Source: Augochlora pura
Taxonomy: Eukaryota; Arthropoda; Insecta; Hymenoptera; Halictidae
DNA: 64,000 nt
Assembly: GCF_028453695.1 (NCBI RefSeq)
Contig: NC_135777.1
Location: forward strand, 4,981,286 to 5,045,285
Reading direction: 5' to 3'
Positions 22,542 to 33,228 of the stretch are shown piece by piece. The translations under genes were made by a program, and so were the position numbers. Under the pieces are notes generated by a model, which saw nothing but the letters and a program-made list of their open reading frames with translations, was not told where the DNA came from and ran no database searches. Within the stretch, counting starts at the first letter, position 1. Each line of letters opens with the position of its first letter.

Positions 22542-22989
22542 TTCACCCTTTGACTACGGCAGATTTTGGCATGGCCGTAGTTTTTCGTTATTATAATAAA
22601 TTATAGTGAATAAAATTATTATATATATATATTATATTATATATATTTATTCATTATAAATATTTATTTATATTATTCAAATGTATTCCGGACTATGTAT
22701 ATATACAACCTCCATGTAACACAAAAGGGTCTTACTAGCCCGTTAATAAAGAATAATAATAATAATAATTTTCTGAGGAAGTATATTAAAATATTCAAAA
22801 TATCGAATTCTATTACATCAAACCAATATTACTTGAAGTGAATAATAATTTTAAGCCTTTTTGCAACATGTAACATAAATATTACGCAATATATAATTAA
22901 TCAAATTTAATAATAAACGGGGGCGAAATTTGATCTTGACGCCCATTTAGTCGGACGCCAATGGGCGCCAACAGTAGTCAAAGGGTTAA
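22542..22989. mobile_element. TTAA MITE, family D, reverse copy with an insertion
   Basis: Reverse orientation relative to 5715-6017, 448 bp. The left border reads TTCA instead of TTAA (point change); the right is TTAA. Compared with the other copies, about 170 bp of AT-rich DNA (about 22594-22771), including TA and AAT repeats and the dispersed repeat of 4022-4066, replaces a short segment between CGTTA and TTCTGAGG. Confidence 0.85.
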
Positions 22990-23330
22990 ATGAAGCCTCT
23001 ACTTGAAGACAGTATTTCTGGATTTTAAGTTCGATATTTTACCACTTTAATCCATTAAATATAACGCCATGATTGTCGGATAAAGTTGCCAAAATTGGCG
23101 AAATGGGCACGTTGCTTTAAAGCACCGTAACTTTGAAGAAAACAATAAAAGCTGCGTTTCTCTTGTTGTTAAATCGAAGGATCGAATTTGATTTGATCTT
23201 ACGATCAAATCAGTATCTTCGAAAAATATTTTACAAACACCGAGCACTTTGTCAAACCTGGTAATTTTCGATCCGACGAGCCGCACGCGCAGGTCCCCGC
23301 GTTTAAAGGGTTGGAGCCGGCGAGGGCGCA
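22990..23330. repeat. Old dispersed repeat, copy 1
   Basis: GAAGCCTCTACTT, TTTTACAAA, CTTTGTCAAACCTGG and AAAGGGTTGGAGCCGGCGAG occur in the same order as related blocks at about 58990-59590. Diverged but collinear, so a dispersed repeat of unknown class; each copy is associated with a family-D MITE. Confidence 0.55.
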
Positions 23331-24389
23331 CGCGAGTATGTTCCAATTTCGCCGTGGACCGCAGAAATCGCGGAAGGGGCATGCGTGGCGTCTGCGAGAG
23401 AGGCTGCGTTCGAGCCCGGAATTTCCTCGAGCCACGCGATCCACCTTCTTCAGGAAGCTCGCGTGACCGTTGCTCGAGGGAAAGCGACGTCGGTTGGCGG
23501 AAACATGTTCGCCGGTGGCGCGAGTGCCGTTTCGCGTGACGAAAAATTGTTACGGTCGACGTAACGACAGATTATTTATTTATATCGCGCGGTGGGTCCA
23601 CTAATCGCGGCTGCGATTCACTCTCTTCCATCGTCGAGCGAAAGAGAAGGCGAGAGAGGAAAAGGGAGAGAGAGAAAGAGAGAGTCGCTTCGAATTCATC
23701 GGCCTGCTTTGCGAGGTGCTCTTCGGTTCGCGACGATCGACGTTCTGCTCGATGAAAAAGCCGAAGGAAAAAGATAGAACGGCGAGAAGGAGAGACAGAG
23801 AGAGAGAGAGAGAGAGAGGGGGGGAGGGTGAGAGAGATCTGTCAACGAGGCGCGCGGTGCGGCGGCGGCGGCTACAACGCGAGACACACGGCAGAGGAGA
23901 CGGAACTTTGCACGAACGGCAAAAATAAGAGAGTACGCGGAGAGCGCGCGAGCAACTCTCCAGAGAGATTTGCATAAACAGGCAATCAAAGTTCAAATCT
24001 GCGCGCGGACGAAAGATAAGCTGGCCGATGTCGGCCGGGAGATAGCGGTCTTTGTTCCGTGTGCGAACAAACATGCAAATTTCTTTGGGTTTTACATCGC
24101 GCCGGGCTCATTACCGGGAATCATTGGCGCGCGCGCGCGCGCGATCGATGCGGAATGGGACTCTCGCAAAGCTGGGCGATCGATCCCGCGCGCAAAAGAC
24201 GTCCTGCCCGAAAGGCTCGACAGAATCGGGCGACAAACAACCCCCCTTTTGGGAAAGGTTGTCGCGAAACATCGCTGCGAACGCAACTACACGAGAGCTA
24301 AACGACCAGCGAAGGAGAGATCGATATAGGGGACGCAGCAGACGGAGGGAGACCTATCGGCGTCGTAGAGAATCAGAAATCAATTTTAC
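23331..24389. other. GC-rich stretch downstream of the coding exon
   Basis: Probably the beginning of the intron that follows the minus-strand exon. It contains a GA tract at 23640-23685 and 23795-23832 and a (CG)n run near 24127-24141. Frames over 23601-24074 are CT-repeat translations. No second exon of the gene was identified. Confidence 0.4.
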
Positions 24390-25297
24390 CTGAAGTAGTG
24401 GGATCCGAACGGCGAACAGTAAAAGGGATCGTTGTGCATGTGCGGCTGGCCTGGTACTCCGGGTCCCTGTGGATGGGTATGCGGGCCCATGGGGCCGGTG
24501 GGGCCCGGACCGCACATCCCGGGCGCCCCTTGGGGCTGCATGCCGGCCGGGCCCATCATGCCGGCGGCGGGGCCCATGGGATGGGGTCCGGGGTGGTGAG
24601 GCGAGCCTACCATGTGGGGTCCCGGGTGGTGAGGGTGCGGCGACGGTCCTCCGCCGCCCATGTGGGGGTGCGGGGCGTGCGGCGATCCGCTCATCATTCC
24701 GTGGGGCGGCATCGGGTGCGGACTCGGCGAGGCCCCGTTCAGGTGGGGCCCGCCGGTGACACCGCCGTGAGGGGTCGGCGGGCCGCCGTGGGTCGGCGTG
24801 GTCGCCGGCTGCGGCGGCGGCAGGTTAGGTGGTCCGGCTGGTCCGGTGGCCGCGAGCGGCGGCAGCGGGCCGTTCGCCATGTTGTTCAGCTGCGTGAGCG
24901 AGGCCGCTGCCGACGCCATCGCCTGCAAGGGATTCGTGGCGCCGCTCGTCGTGTTGACGACTAGACCGCCGGCGTTGCCGATTCCCGGCCCGGCGCTGTT
25001 CGGGCCAACCAAACTGCTGCCGGGGTTCAGCCCGTTGTTCACGGCGTTTCCGTTCCCGTTGATGTTGATATTCCCGTTGCTCGAGGCGTTCGGGTTGTTG
25101 TTGGCGTTCGCGTTGCTCACACCGCCGCCGAGTGATTGCAAGGACGGCGGCAGCGGTGGCGAGCCGGCGGGGGGCGCTGCCGGGCCCCCGAGGCACCGGC
25201 CCGACGGACCGGAGGCGGTTACGCTGCTGGGCGCTACCGGCACGCCGGCGTGGAGTGCTATTCCACCTGGGGGGCGCTGTGCCACCCTTACCGGCAT
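24390..25297 (-). CDS. Coding exon of an unrecognised Pro/Gly/His/Asn-rich protein (3'-partial)
   Basis: The only convincing coding segment. From ATG at 25297 the frame stays open for 302 codons and then reaches CAG|GTAAAA, a good insect splice donor, with the exon ending at 24390 in phase 2; one codon later the frame would stop. Residues 1-60 are Pro/Ala/Gly/Ser-rich, 61-100 are strongly Asn-rich, 122-140 (NPLQAMASAAASLTQLNNM) could form a short helix, 150-285 are Pro/Gly/His/Met-rich with repeated HPHP/GPH motifs, and the exon ends DPFYCSPFGSHYF. The runs use varied codons rather than simple DNA repeats, which suggests selection on the protein. Such disordered N-termini are common in nuclear transcription coregulators, but I cannot name the family. 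The frame is open another 31 codons upstream to a stop at 25391-25393, so an internal exon with an acceptor near 25346 is possible. A TATA-like TATATATA lies upstream around 26075-26086. Confidence 0.72.
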
Positions 25298-27300
25298 CAC
25301 TCCCCCCTCCACGACGCCCTTCACCCTCTCCTCGAACTCCCGCCGCTGACGATTATTGGGGTACGAGCGCGGGAATCCGACTTTTCGAAGTCACCGCTCC
25401 CTTGTCTCCCTGCCTTCCTCTCGACGCTCGTCTCGCTCCTTCCTGCGAGATCCTCTTTCGTGGCACTTGATTCCTCCGCGAGATTCCAGTCGCTTCGACG
25501 ACGACGACGATGCCTCCACCGAAGAGAAAAAGATCCCCGCTGCGATCACCACGAGCTTCCACCGTAAGAGCTCATCGATCGCGAGCGGTCTGGTTAGCAC
25601 CGCGGTTCCGAATGGATGGATGGTCGGACTTTACGCCCCGCGTGTGCGTGCACTCTGTCGAGCAACCACGTGTCCTCGGCACGGACGGAAGGGACGGAAC
25701 CTCGTGCGTCGGCCGGTTCGAGTATCCAGAGCGGGACCACCGTGACTGCGTCAAGAGTCTCTCGACTTGGCGAAGCAGGAGCGTGCTCGATCGAATCGAC
25801 GTTCGGGAAGCTGGCACGAAGATCGAGCACACTGACGAATGATTCCAGGCCGATGAACGATCCGTCGGCCAAAATTCGCATGACACCTGGTACGAATCGG
25901 GTTCTTCCTACCTAAAGTCAGGGTTGGTGGGGGCTTCTTCGACAAACCCCGCGAACGTACGCGAACACCGTAGAACGGAGCACAAAAGATCCTGGGGCGA
26001 AGTCGCGCGGCGATCACTATCACACCAGTACACTAACCTTATCGATTCAATCACACACTCGGCTATATATCTCTCTGTATATATAGCTTGTTTGTACGTG
26101 GAGAACGCGAATCGGCTTATCTACGGACACTGTGTAAGGGGGGAAGTTTAGTGGCAGCGGTCGTCGAGGCATCCGCGGGGGCACGTGGCCGTCGCGTCGT
26201 CGGCGTCGCGGCGCGCACCTACGCCGCGGACCAGCAGCAGCAGCACAACACCTCGCCTCCCGCCCATCCTGGCACCCTTCTTCTCTTCCTTCTGGCAGCA
26301 GCAGCCGGCTCCCGCGGGATCGTTCGCATCCCGTGCGCCGCGGCTTCAGTCGCCGCTAGGCGACACGAACACCAGGGCCACGCGGCCGCGCTGCTCTCTG
26401 GCCGGCTGACCGCCGCGTTTCCGCATAGTACGCGGCTGAGCCTCGGTTAGCTGGACGACGATCTCCTCCGGACCCAACACCACCGGCGAAGAGAGTGGAG
26501 CCGACCCGGACGACCTCGACAACCTGGCGCGCCTCGCACGCCGAAAACCTCCTGGCCGCCGGAGGAGCCAGGAACACGCGACCCTTCGAGGTCGGTTCAC
26601 CGAACTGTATCGGGTGTCACTTTCGCACTCCGGAAAACCACCGCGGGGGTTTCGACACTGTGTCGGGCGGGGGAACGGAGGGGGGGGAGGGCGGACAAGG
26701 GGGACAACTATAGCAACGGACACCACCGTGTGGACGCGGGACGGGAGCGCGCGCGCTGCGTGTGTCACGAAGCTACGAGCGGCACGGTTCGCGTACGCCT
26801 GTACACTCGACGAGAGCAATCGCGTTACTGCGGAGCGGCAGGCGTGGCGGCGCTGCGGTCGCACTCGAGCTTTCGAGGACAGAACCGCCGTGGAGGGGAA
26901 CGGAGCCACGCGAGGACGCCGAGAGGGGGTAGCTTGAACCGAAGCCACCGCGAAAGGAGCTGTACCTGGTGGAAGGGGGGCTGCCTCACGCACCGACGAC
27001 AAGGTGGGGAGCCACGTGAGCGCCCGATGCCCGATGCCCGATGCCCGGTGTCCACGCAACCGACGCGACGCGGAGCGGCTCTTTGCGTGCCACCCCTGCC
27101 TGAACGGACCGTGCCGACTCGACTCAACTCCTCGTCTTGCCTTCCCTTCCCTTCCCTTCCAAAGCTCTACCCCACGGACCCTTTGCCCTTTGATTCCTTC
27201 GCGATTTTACTCCGCATCGACGGCTTTCCGCGGTCGCGACACGGCTTCCTCCGAGCTCGGCTATAGGCTCGCGGGAACGCGACTATTGCTTGGGGTTGAC
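25298..27300. other. GC-rich DNA upstream of the coding exon
   Basis: Likely to contain the 5' untranslated exon(s) and promoter of the minus-strand gene, though no splice pair or start could be fixed. It contains TATA-like sequence at 26063-26090, a CAG-type run near 26232, a triple GCCCGATG repeat at 27023-27050 and a CTTCC repeat near 27138-27158. Opposite-strand long frames (such as 26346-27059) look compositional. Confidence 0.4.
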
Positions 27301-30115
27301 ACGCGTTTCGCCACTTCGGAAACTCTACCTGGGTTTTGTTCATCCCCCCAAAATGTACTTCTACCTGCATCGATTTGTACCCTTTGGCTACTACATCGTT
27401 AGCACACCAACCACCGGCAATGCGAACATCGCGGTACAGGGAATATTCTACCGATTTTACCGGGCGACAACTATAGGGTGTTCCCCTTTTTTCCGCACAT
27501 ACTTCGGCGGGGTGTTCTATTGTGTTGAGGACTAAGTTCGTAGCGTTTTTATATCTTCTTTTATCTTGCAACGATTCGATGCTGTTTGACAAAGTGTATA
27601 ATATTCATTCGACAGAGCTGTTTCTGCTCTACAAAACAGTGCTAATTGTCTTTTTGAAACATTGAATTTGTTATTAATTTTAAGGCATTAAATACAATAA
27701 TCGTCTTTGTTAATAAAATAAATTGCAATGGAACCCTTGGTTCGAAACGCATCATTTTGCAATGCAATAGTCTCGAACACAACAGAACAGATAAACGTTT
27801 GAAAATTATACGAGTGAAATGAAAAGAATGAACTTAAGCGATGACATAACGAACCTAATTCTATTTTTGCGAGACATCGCTGTGTACACTCGTCTTTAGA
27901 AAATAAAAGAGAAATCGATCGATACAGTGTTCACGACGCGAGGTGCTAATGCGACTTTATTAAACAATAAAAACGTGCGCATTTCCTGGAAATGCAGCAC
28001 GGTATTAAAATCGGGTTTACCAATGATTTACCAGAAATAGTTGCGTATTTTTAAAATGTATATATATATAGTTATTCATCGCTGAGTTATATTTAATCTA
28101 TAACAATCTAGATTAACGCTTCGCAGGCCGCGGCAACGATTTTCAACATTTTTGAACGTGTTGCGGACATATTCCAGTTATTTTCCTTGTTAATCAACTC
28201 GACAATTTACGAACGTTATTGATTCAAAGTGACTTAAAAAGAGAACGATAATTTTTATAAACTACCCGCTCTATTTTAAAAAAAAAAACTCACGGTGACA
28301 TTAGAAAACTAATCCATAGGAAATAATCGAGATTCGTCGGTTTCTGTAAAACACCACGCTTCGCATTCGATGCCAGGTCAACTTGTTCCAGATAAATAAA
28401 CCTTTAATGTCCTGTAACTGGGCGAGCCACCCTACCTTTCAGGGGTTAATCGCGTTACCTGAAACTTCAGGTACTTTCTGTAGCATCCAAAAACTCGTTT
28501 CGCCGAGCACTCAATTACAACGTAGCCAAGCACGGCGCAGCGAACTTCCAAGTTTGTTCTATCAGAGGTTCATTCATTTGAGCGATGAACTTGCCGGAAA
28601 GGGGGGAAAGAAACAATCAAAGACGCCGGGGTCCGATGGATCGGTCTCCGGCGGTTTCACTTTCGTCGATCGAAATCGCCGGTGTGGTCCCGCGGCGGTG
28701 CACACACCGTGGGCCGAGGGATTGATTCCGGCGAGAATCAGAAGGAAGCACAGAAATCCGATTTATCGCGTTCGGGGTCAAGTTGGCCGCGTTTGCGCCG
28801 CCTGACGAAGAAGAATGGTCTTCCACGTTGACGCGCGGCGCGTGCGAAAGCGATTCACCGCCGGCGCGTCGGACACGCCGCAGCCACCGCCGCCATTTTT
28901 CCTTCCCTCCCCACCACCCGATCCAATGATTAATCGTCCCGTTTAATTTCTGAACGGGGGTCGGCGGTCCCGGGGAAATTCGCGAATCTCTCGCGACCGA
29001 GATTCAAGGAGAAGGAACCGCCGAAATGCTCTCGCGCGAAACGGAATTATTAAAGCGGCGCCGCCGTCGTAAATTTGCGATGCGGCCGGGGTAGAGGATT
29101 CGCGCGGGCTTTCCGCGGCGCCATTTTTTTTCGTAAATCTAGTTTCGAAAAGGGCCGCCGCCGCGTGACTTAATAACTGGATTACCGCAGAAGTAATTTA
29201 GGATTAAAAAGTAATCGACCGGGTATCGTTCCCATCCGGTAAGGAAATATCCTACGGTCTCGCCGCGGCGCCCGATACCAGATTAACCGGATGAAGAAAA
29301 ATGGGAGCGGCCGGGGGAGAAAGGGGACGGATCTCGAGCGTCTGCGAGAAGAATGGGGAAATTCCTTTTTTCCACCGAACTGTAATCGCCGGCGGTACAC
29401 GTGTTGCGATATTCGTAATTCCGCGACGACCAAAAATTGTTTCAACGTTGTCGCGAGATTTAAAATCATTTATGGAGCGTTGTTCTCACCTGCGACGAGG
29501 CGACGATCGCAGAGCCACACGGACTCCCGCGAGAGCGCGCGCGGGGCACCGCCGAAATTCTTTTCACCGGGGGCCCGGCCAGGCTACTCCAGATTGTCGA
29601 GAGCGCGTGGAACAGGTTCGAAACGGTACAAAGCTAATAACGTGGCCCTAACCGCGGCCTAAGGAGCAGGACAGAGACTCTCAGGTAACTCGGTACTCGG
29701 CCACGCAGGTAGAGTTTGAGACAAGAGGTATCATTGTCCGAGTGCCGGGACGCCGCAAGGCGACCGTTTACAAAGCCCTGGAAATTCCAGGTATCCCGAA
29801 ACGTTTAACGGAAAATAACAATGTTTCCCTCGCCCCGTTCCACGAACACCCCCGCAAAGGTCTATCCGACGCGGCGAGTCGTCTCGTTTTCATTGGCCAA
29901 GTAATATACCTTTTTATGAAAATAAAGTATCCCTCGTTCTACCTACTCTCCGGTCAGCGCGATACACGAACCCGAACGTAAGAATAATTACCCGGGTCAT
30001 TAACTATTATTCTTTTTCATTGCTCCATAAATAAAGTACAGTTGTTCCTTAGCACGATCGAAGACTAATTACATCACAATTATATTAAAGAATCCAGGAA
30101 CGGTAAGATTGTCCA
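27301..30115. other. Non-coding stretch, no recognised content
   Basis: AT-rich from about 27540 to 28420, then GC-rich. No MITE with two ends, RNA gene or credible exon recognised. TTAACGCTTCGCAGGCCGCGG near 28113 might be an orphan TTAA-element end. Confidence 0.4.
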
Positions 30116-30262
30116 CAAGGGCTCCGCAAATGGGGTCCTAGATTCCGGTCAGCGTGTCCACCTGATAAATTTATCGAGCTTGGATAAAGTGGCGGGGCGA
30201 CGATCGCGGGGGGGCCCCCTTTACATTGTTGGCATCTGAAATTTCCAAACACGTGGGTGGTG
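30116..30262. repeat. Left copy of a gap-flanking duplication
   Basis: These 147 bp are repeated at 30363-30508 with only a one-base difference in a C run (five against four) after a run of seven G. The copies sit exactly on each side of the N gap, which points to overlapping contig ends that failed to merge rather than a real duplication. Confidence 0.9.
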
Positions 30263-30362
30263 NNNNNNNNNNNNNNNNNNNNNNNNNNNNNNNNNNNNNN
30301 NNNNNNNNNNNNNNNNNNNNNNNNNNNNNNNNNNNNNNNNNNNNNNNNNNNNNNNNNNNNNN
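30263..30362. other. Assembly gap (100 N)
   Basis: Exactly 100 N between two near-identical flanks; probably a gap of zero or negative true length. The frame spanning it is an artefact. Confidence 0.98.
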
Positions 30363-30508
30363 CAAGGGCTCCGCAAATGGGGTCCTAGATTCCGGTCAGC
30401 GTGTCCACCTGATAAATTTATCGAGCTTGGATAAAGTGGCGGGGCGACGATCGCGGGGGGGCCCCTTTACATTGTTGGCATCTGAAATTTCCAAACACGT
30501 GGGTGGTG
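30363..30508. repeat. Right copy of a gap-flanking duplication
   Basis: Matches 30116-30262 apart from one base in a homopolymer, and then continues into unique sequence. Confidence 0.9.
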
Positions 30509-31532
30509 CGTTTCTGGTCTACACGACGTGGCACGACCTTCTGGCACCGCCGGCAGAAGCGGCAGAGGAGAGGGGGCGAGCGGAGCAGTCCGGTCCCTGG
30601 ATAGACTACCAAGAATTCCCCGAGACCATTAATCTGCTCTCTGCGACACTCGGGCCCCGTTCTCCCCTCCCCTCCCCTCCTACTCCTCCTCCTCCGCCGC
30701 CGCCGCCGTTCTCCCCCCGATCGGGCGCCCCACCTTTCGGTCAGGTAAGCGTGGCCAGGGCCCAAAGCCGATCCGAAAGTATTGTCCGAGGCCGTCGGCG
30801 AAACGAGCCAGGTTGTTGGCACCGATGAGAAACCGCTGTGTCGCGACCGGAAGCGGCCGCGATCGAGCCGCGCGCGAGGGGGCTAATTGGGCCCCGGGGA
30901 CGCGCGGCGAGATGATCGTCTCGCGGTGACGAACCGCGCGATCCTCTCCTCGGTTCGCGAGCCGAGCGACGGCGCGCGCGGGCAACGCGTCCGAGACGCG
31001 CGCGGCGCGGTCAACGTCTTCGGGGTCTATCTTTAATCATTGATTTCTTGTTTAGCGAGGCTGTTGCTGCCTCGGAGCCCCGTTCGTTCTTGCTGCGAGG
31101 CGAGGAGAGACGGTAGGCGTCATCGAGAAACGGCCCGAGGAACCGTGAACGGCCCTGTTAGTTTCCAGATTGGTATCTATACCCTGATTCATCGAGGGGT
31201 AGCGGTCTGGGCAAGGCGCAGCGGCCTGGGAAATGATAGTTTCTAGCCAAAATTCAATCCACCGTCCTGTTAGAGTAAAATATTTTCTTCCGCGCATTTC
31301 TTTTGGAATCTCGACAGTCTGTGGCTTGAATTCTGTCAAAAAGTGTGTACTGTTGCAACTTTATTTTTTTTATAAATATCGAATACTTAGTGGAGCTAGA
31401 AATTTAGGGTTACATGTTCCGATTCGTATAGTATAATTTCACCGAGCAATTTCGTTTCCTATATTATTAATTTTACTGTAGCTTCACAGTTGTCTAAACA
31501 TTCTCCAACGTTCCATTCGCAGCGTTTAAATA
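30509..31532. other. GC-rich then AT-rich non-coding stretch
   Basis: Contains a CT/CCG-rich block at about 30662-30722. No gene, RNA or element recognised. Confidence 0.4.
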
Positions 31533-31794
31533 TTAACCTCTTGCACTATAATAACGAGTCAGACTCGTGATAAATATTCAATCTTAGATCTAATAAATAT
31601 GAGTATTATTAATCACTTGTAAATCAAAATAAAATTGAATTTTTCTGTTGTCAAAGTCTAGACGCGGAAGTAAGTAAAGCTGATAAAAAAACAAAAGATA
31701 CAAAAGACAAAAATTATCTGGTCCTATCAAGGCTAGTATCATGGACAAATTCTAATCAACGCAGCGTTAAGGAAGTCGTAGTGCAAGGGGTTAA
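31533..31794. mobile_element. TTAA MITE, family H (CCYCTTGCACTA TIR)
   Basis: A 262-bp TTAA-flanked element with ends CCTCTTGCACTA and, inverted, CCCCTTGCACTAC. Palindrome ACGAGTCAGACTCGT lies at 31554-31568. A reverse-oriented relative is at 62582-62832. Confidence 0.85.
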
Positions 31795-32341
31795 CGACGA
31801 ATATCAACAACGAATCATGTGATCTTATACACCGCTCTCTGCGATGTTCGCTAAAAAAAATAACCGAGAGAATCTTCACCAAATTAGCTCCCCGTGTTCT
31901 ACTACAAGAACGTTCTCCGTAGTGACGCTAATTCCTTGCGGAAAGGGTATCTCAGCCACTTGAAACGTCCACGTTATTCGGCAACGAACAAGATTCTTGT
32001 AACTATCCGGAGCTACGGAACAACTCGAGAACCCGCGAACAGTTGTTCATCCCTTGTTACCGATGTCCCCGTGAACTTTAGCAGAAAGACACCCCCCCCG
32101 CGGAGGCTAGCCGAAGGGCGGCCGGCGGTTTGGGCGGCGGAATCGATCGACAATCGGGCGTGCAGTCACCCAGTAGCCTAGAAAAACAGGAGATTCGCCG
32201 GGTGGCCATGGAGGAAGACGGAGCGAGGCCGCCGCCGCGCGAGGAACGCGCGTTTTCCACGAGCGTACAGGTACTACACGGGGGGGGACTGTGTGTCGGC
32301 TCTGGTCAGGAATCCTCTCAGGTGACTCTTTGAAAGTTCGT

Positions 32342-32440
32342 CAGGATTTCGAGGGAGGGCGAGAGAGAGAGACCGATAGACAGCGAGAAAGAGGAACAGA
32401 GAGAGAGAGAGAGAGAGAGAAGGGAAGACAAAGAGAAAGA
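32342..32440. repeat. GA-rich microsatellite block
   Basis: GA runs interrupted by GACA, GATA and GGAA units; it passes into CAGG-type repeats at 32460-32560. Confidence 0.85.
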
Positions 32441-32459
32441 GAGAATGCGAGGGGGCGAG

Positions 32460-32560
32460 CAGGCAACCGGGCAGCCAGGTTGGCCGGCAAGCCAGGCAGC
32501 GGCCAGGCAGGCCAGGCAGGCAAGCAGGCGAGCAGGCAGGCAGGCAGGCAGGCGAGCAGA
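32460..32560. repeat. (CAGG)n / (GCAGGCAA) degenerate tandem repeat
   Basis: Repeated CAGG and CAAG units with CAGC and CGAG variants; the core at about 32530-32552 is pure CAGG. Confidence 0.85.
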
Positions 32561-33192
32561 CCGTCGGGCGTCGCGCAAGAAGGAACAATTAGAGGCCAAA
32601 TAAAGACGAAGAAGCGAGTCACAGTCGAGCGGGTTCGCAACGAGCGTGTGTGTGATTTCGGTCACGCCGCGCGAGCGCCTGTACGTTGACCCCCGGTGGA
32701 AAGGGGGGGGGGGGAAGGGAGGTGTGCAGGGGGGTACACCGAGGGAGAGAGAAAGAGAGATAAAGAGAGAAAGGGAGAGGGAACGGAAAAAACGAAGAAA
32801 CACCGGGGGCAGGCAGCTGAAAAAGGGAGGGAAAAAGACGCGGAGAGATCGACGCTGGGTCGGTGGGGAGCGTGGCGGGGCGAGGGGCGCCGGGTGCCGG
32901 GTGCCGGGTGCCGGAGAAGCGAGCGGCGAAGAAGCGCGAGGGAGGGGGCGAGGGGAATGACAGAGGGAGGAAGGTAGGGAGGAGGGGGGAGGGGGGAGCA
33001 TTTGCTCACCGGCTTCTCTCTCGTTCCTTCTTTCTTCCTCCCGGCCGGAGAGGGTTCTTCGACTCGGCTACTCGCCTCACGGTTCGAACTCGCTCGTTGC
33101 CACCACGGCGAGCGAGAACGGTCCGAGGGGCCGGAGGGGCCACCGCGAGCGAGCCAAGGAAAGAAACGGTCAGACCGAGAAACGCAGCCGTG

Positions 33193-33195
<3 letters not shown>

Positions 33196-33225
<30 letters not shown>
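33196..33225. repeat. (GA)n microsatellite
   Basis: Uninterrupted GA run. Confidence 0.92.

Positions 33226-33228
<3 letters not shown>

Noticed and set aside
24398..25567. Several long plus-strand frames opposite the coding exon
   Set aside because: They are antisense shadows; only the minus-strand frame ends at a good splice donor and has coherent composition.
30226..30828. 200-codon plus-strand frame across the gap
   Set aside because: It spans 100 N and a probable false duplication; no domain.
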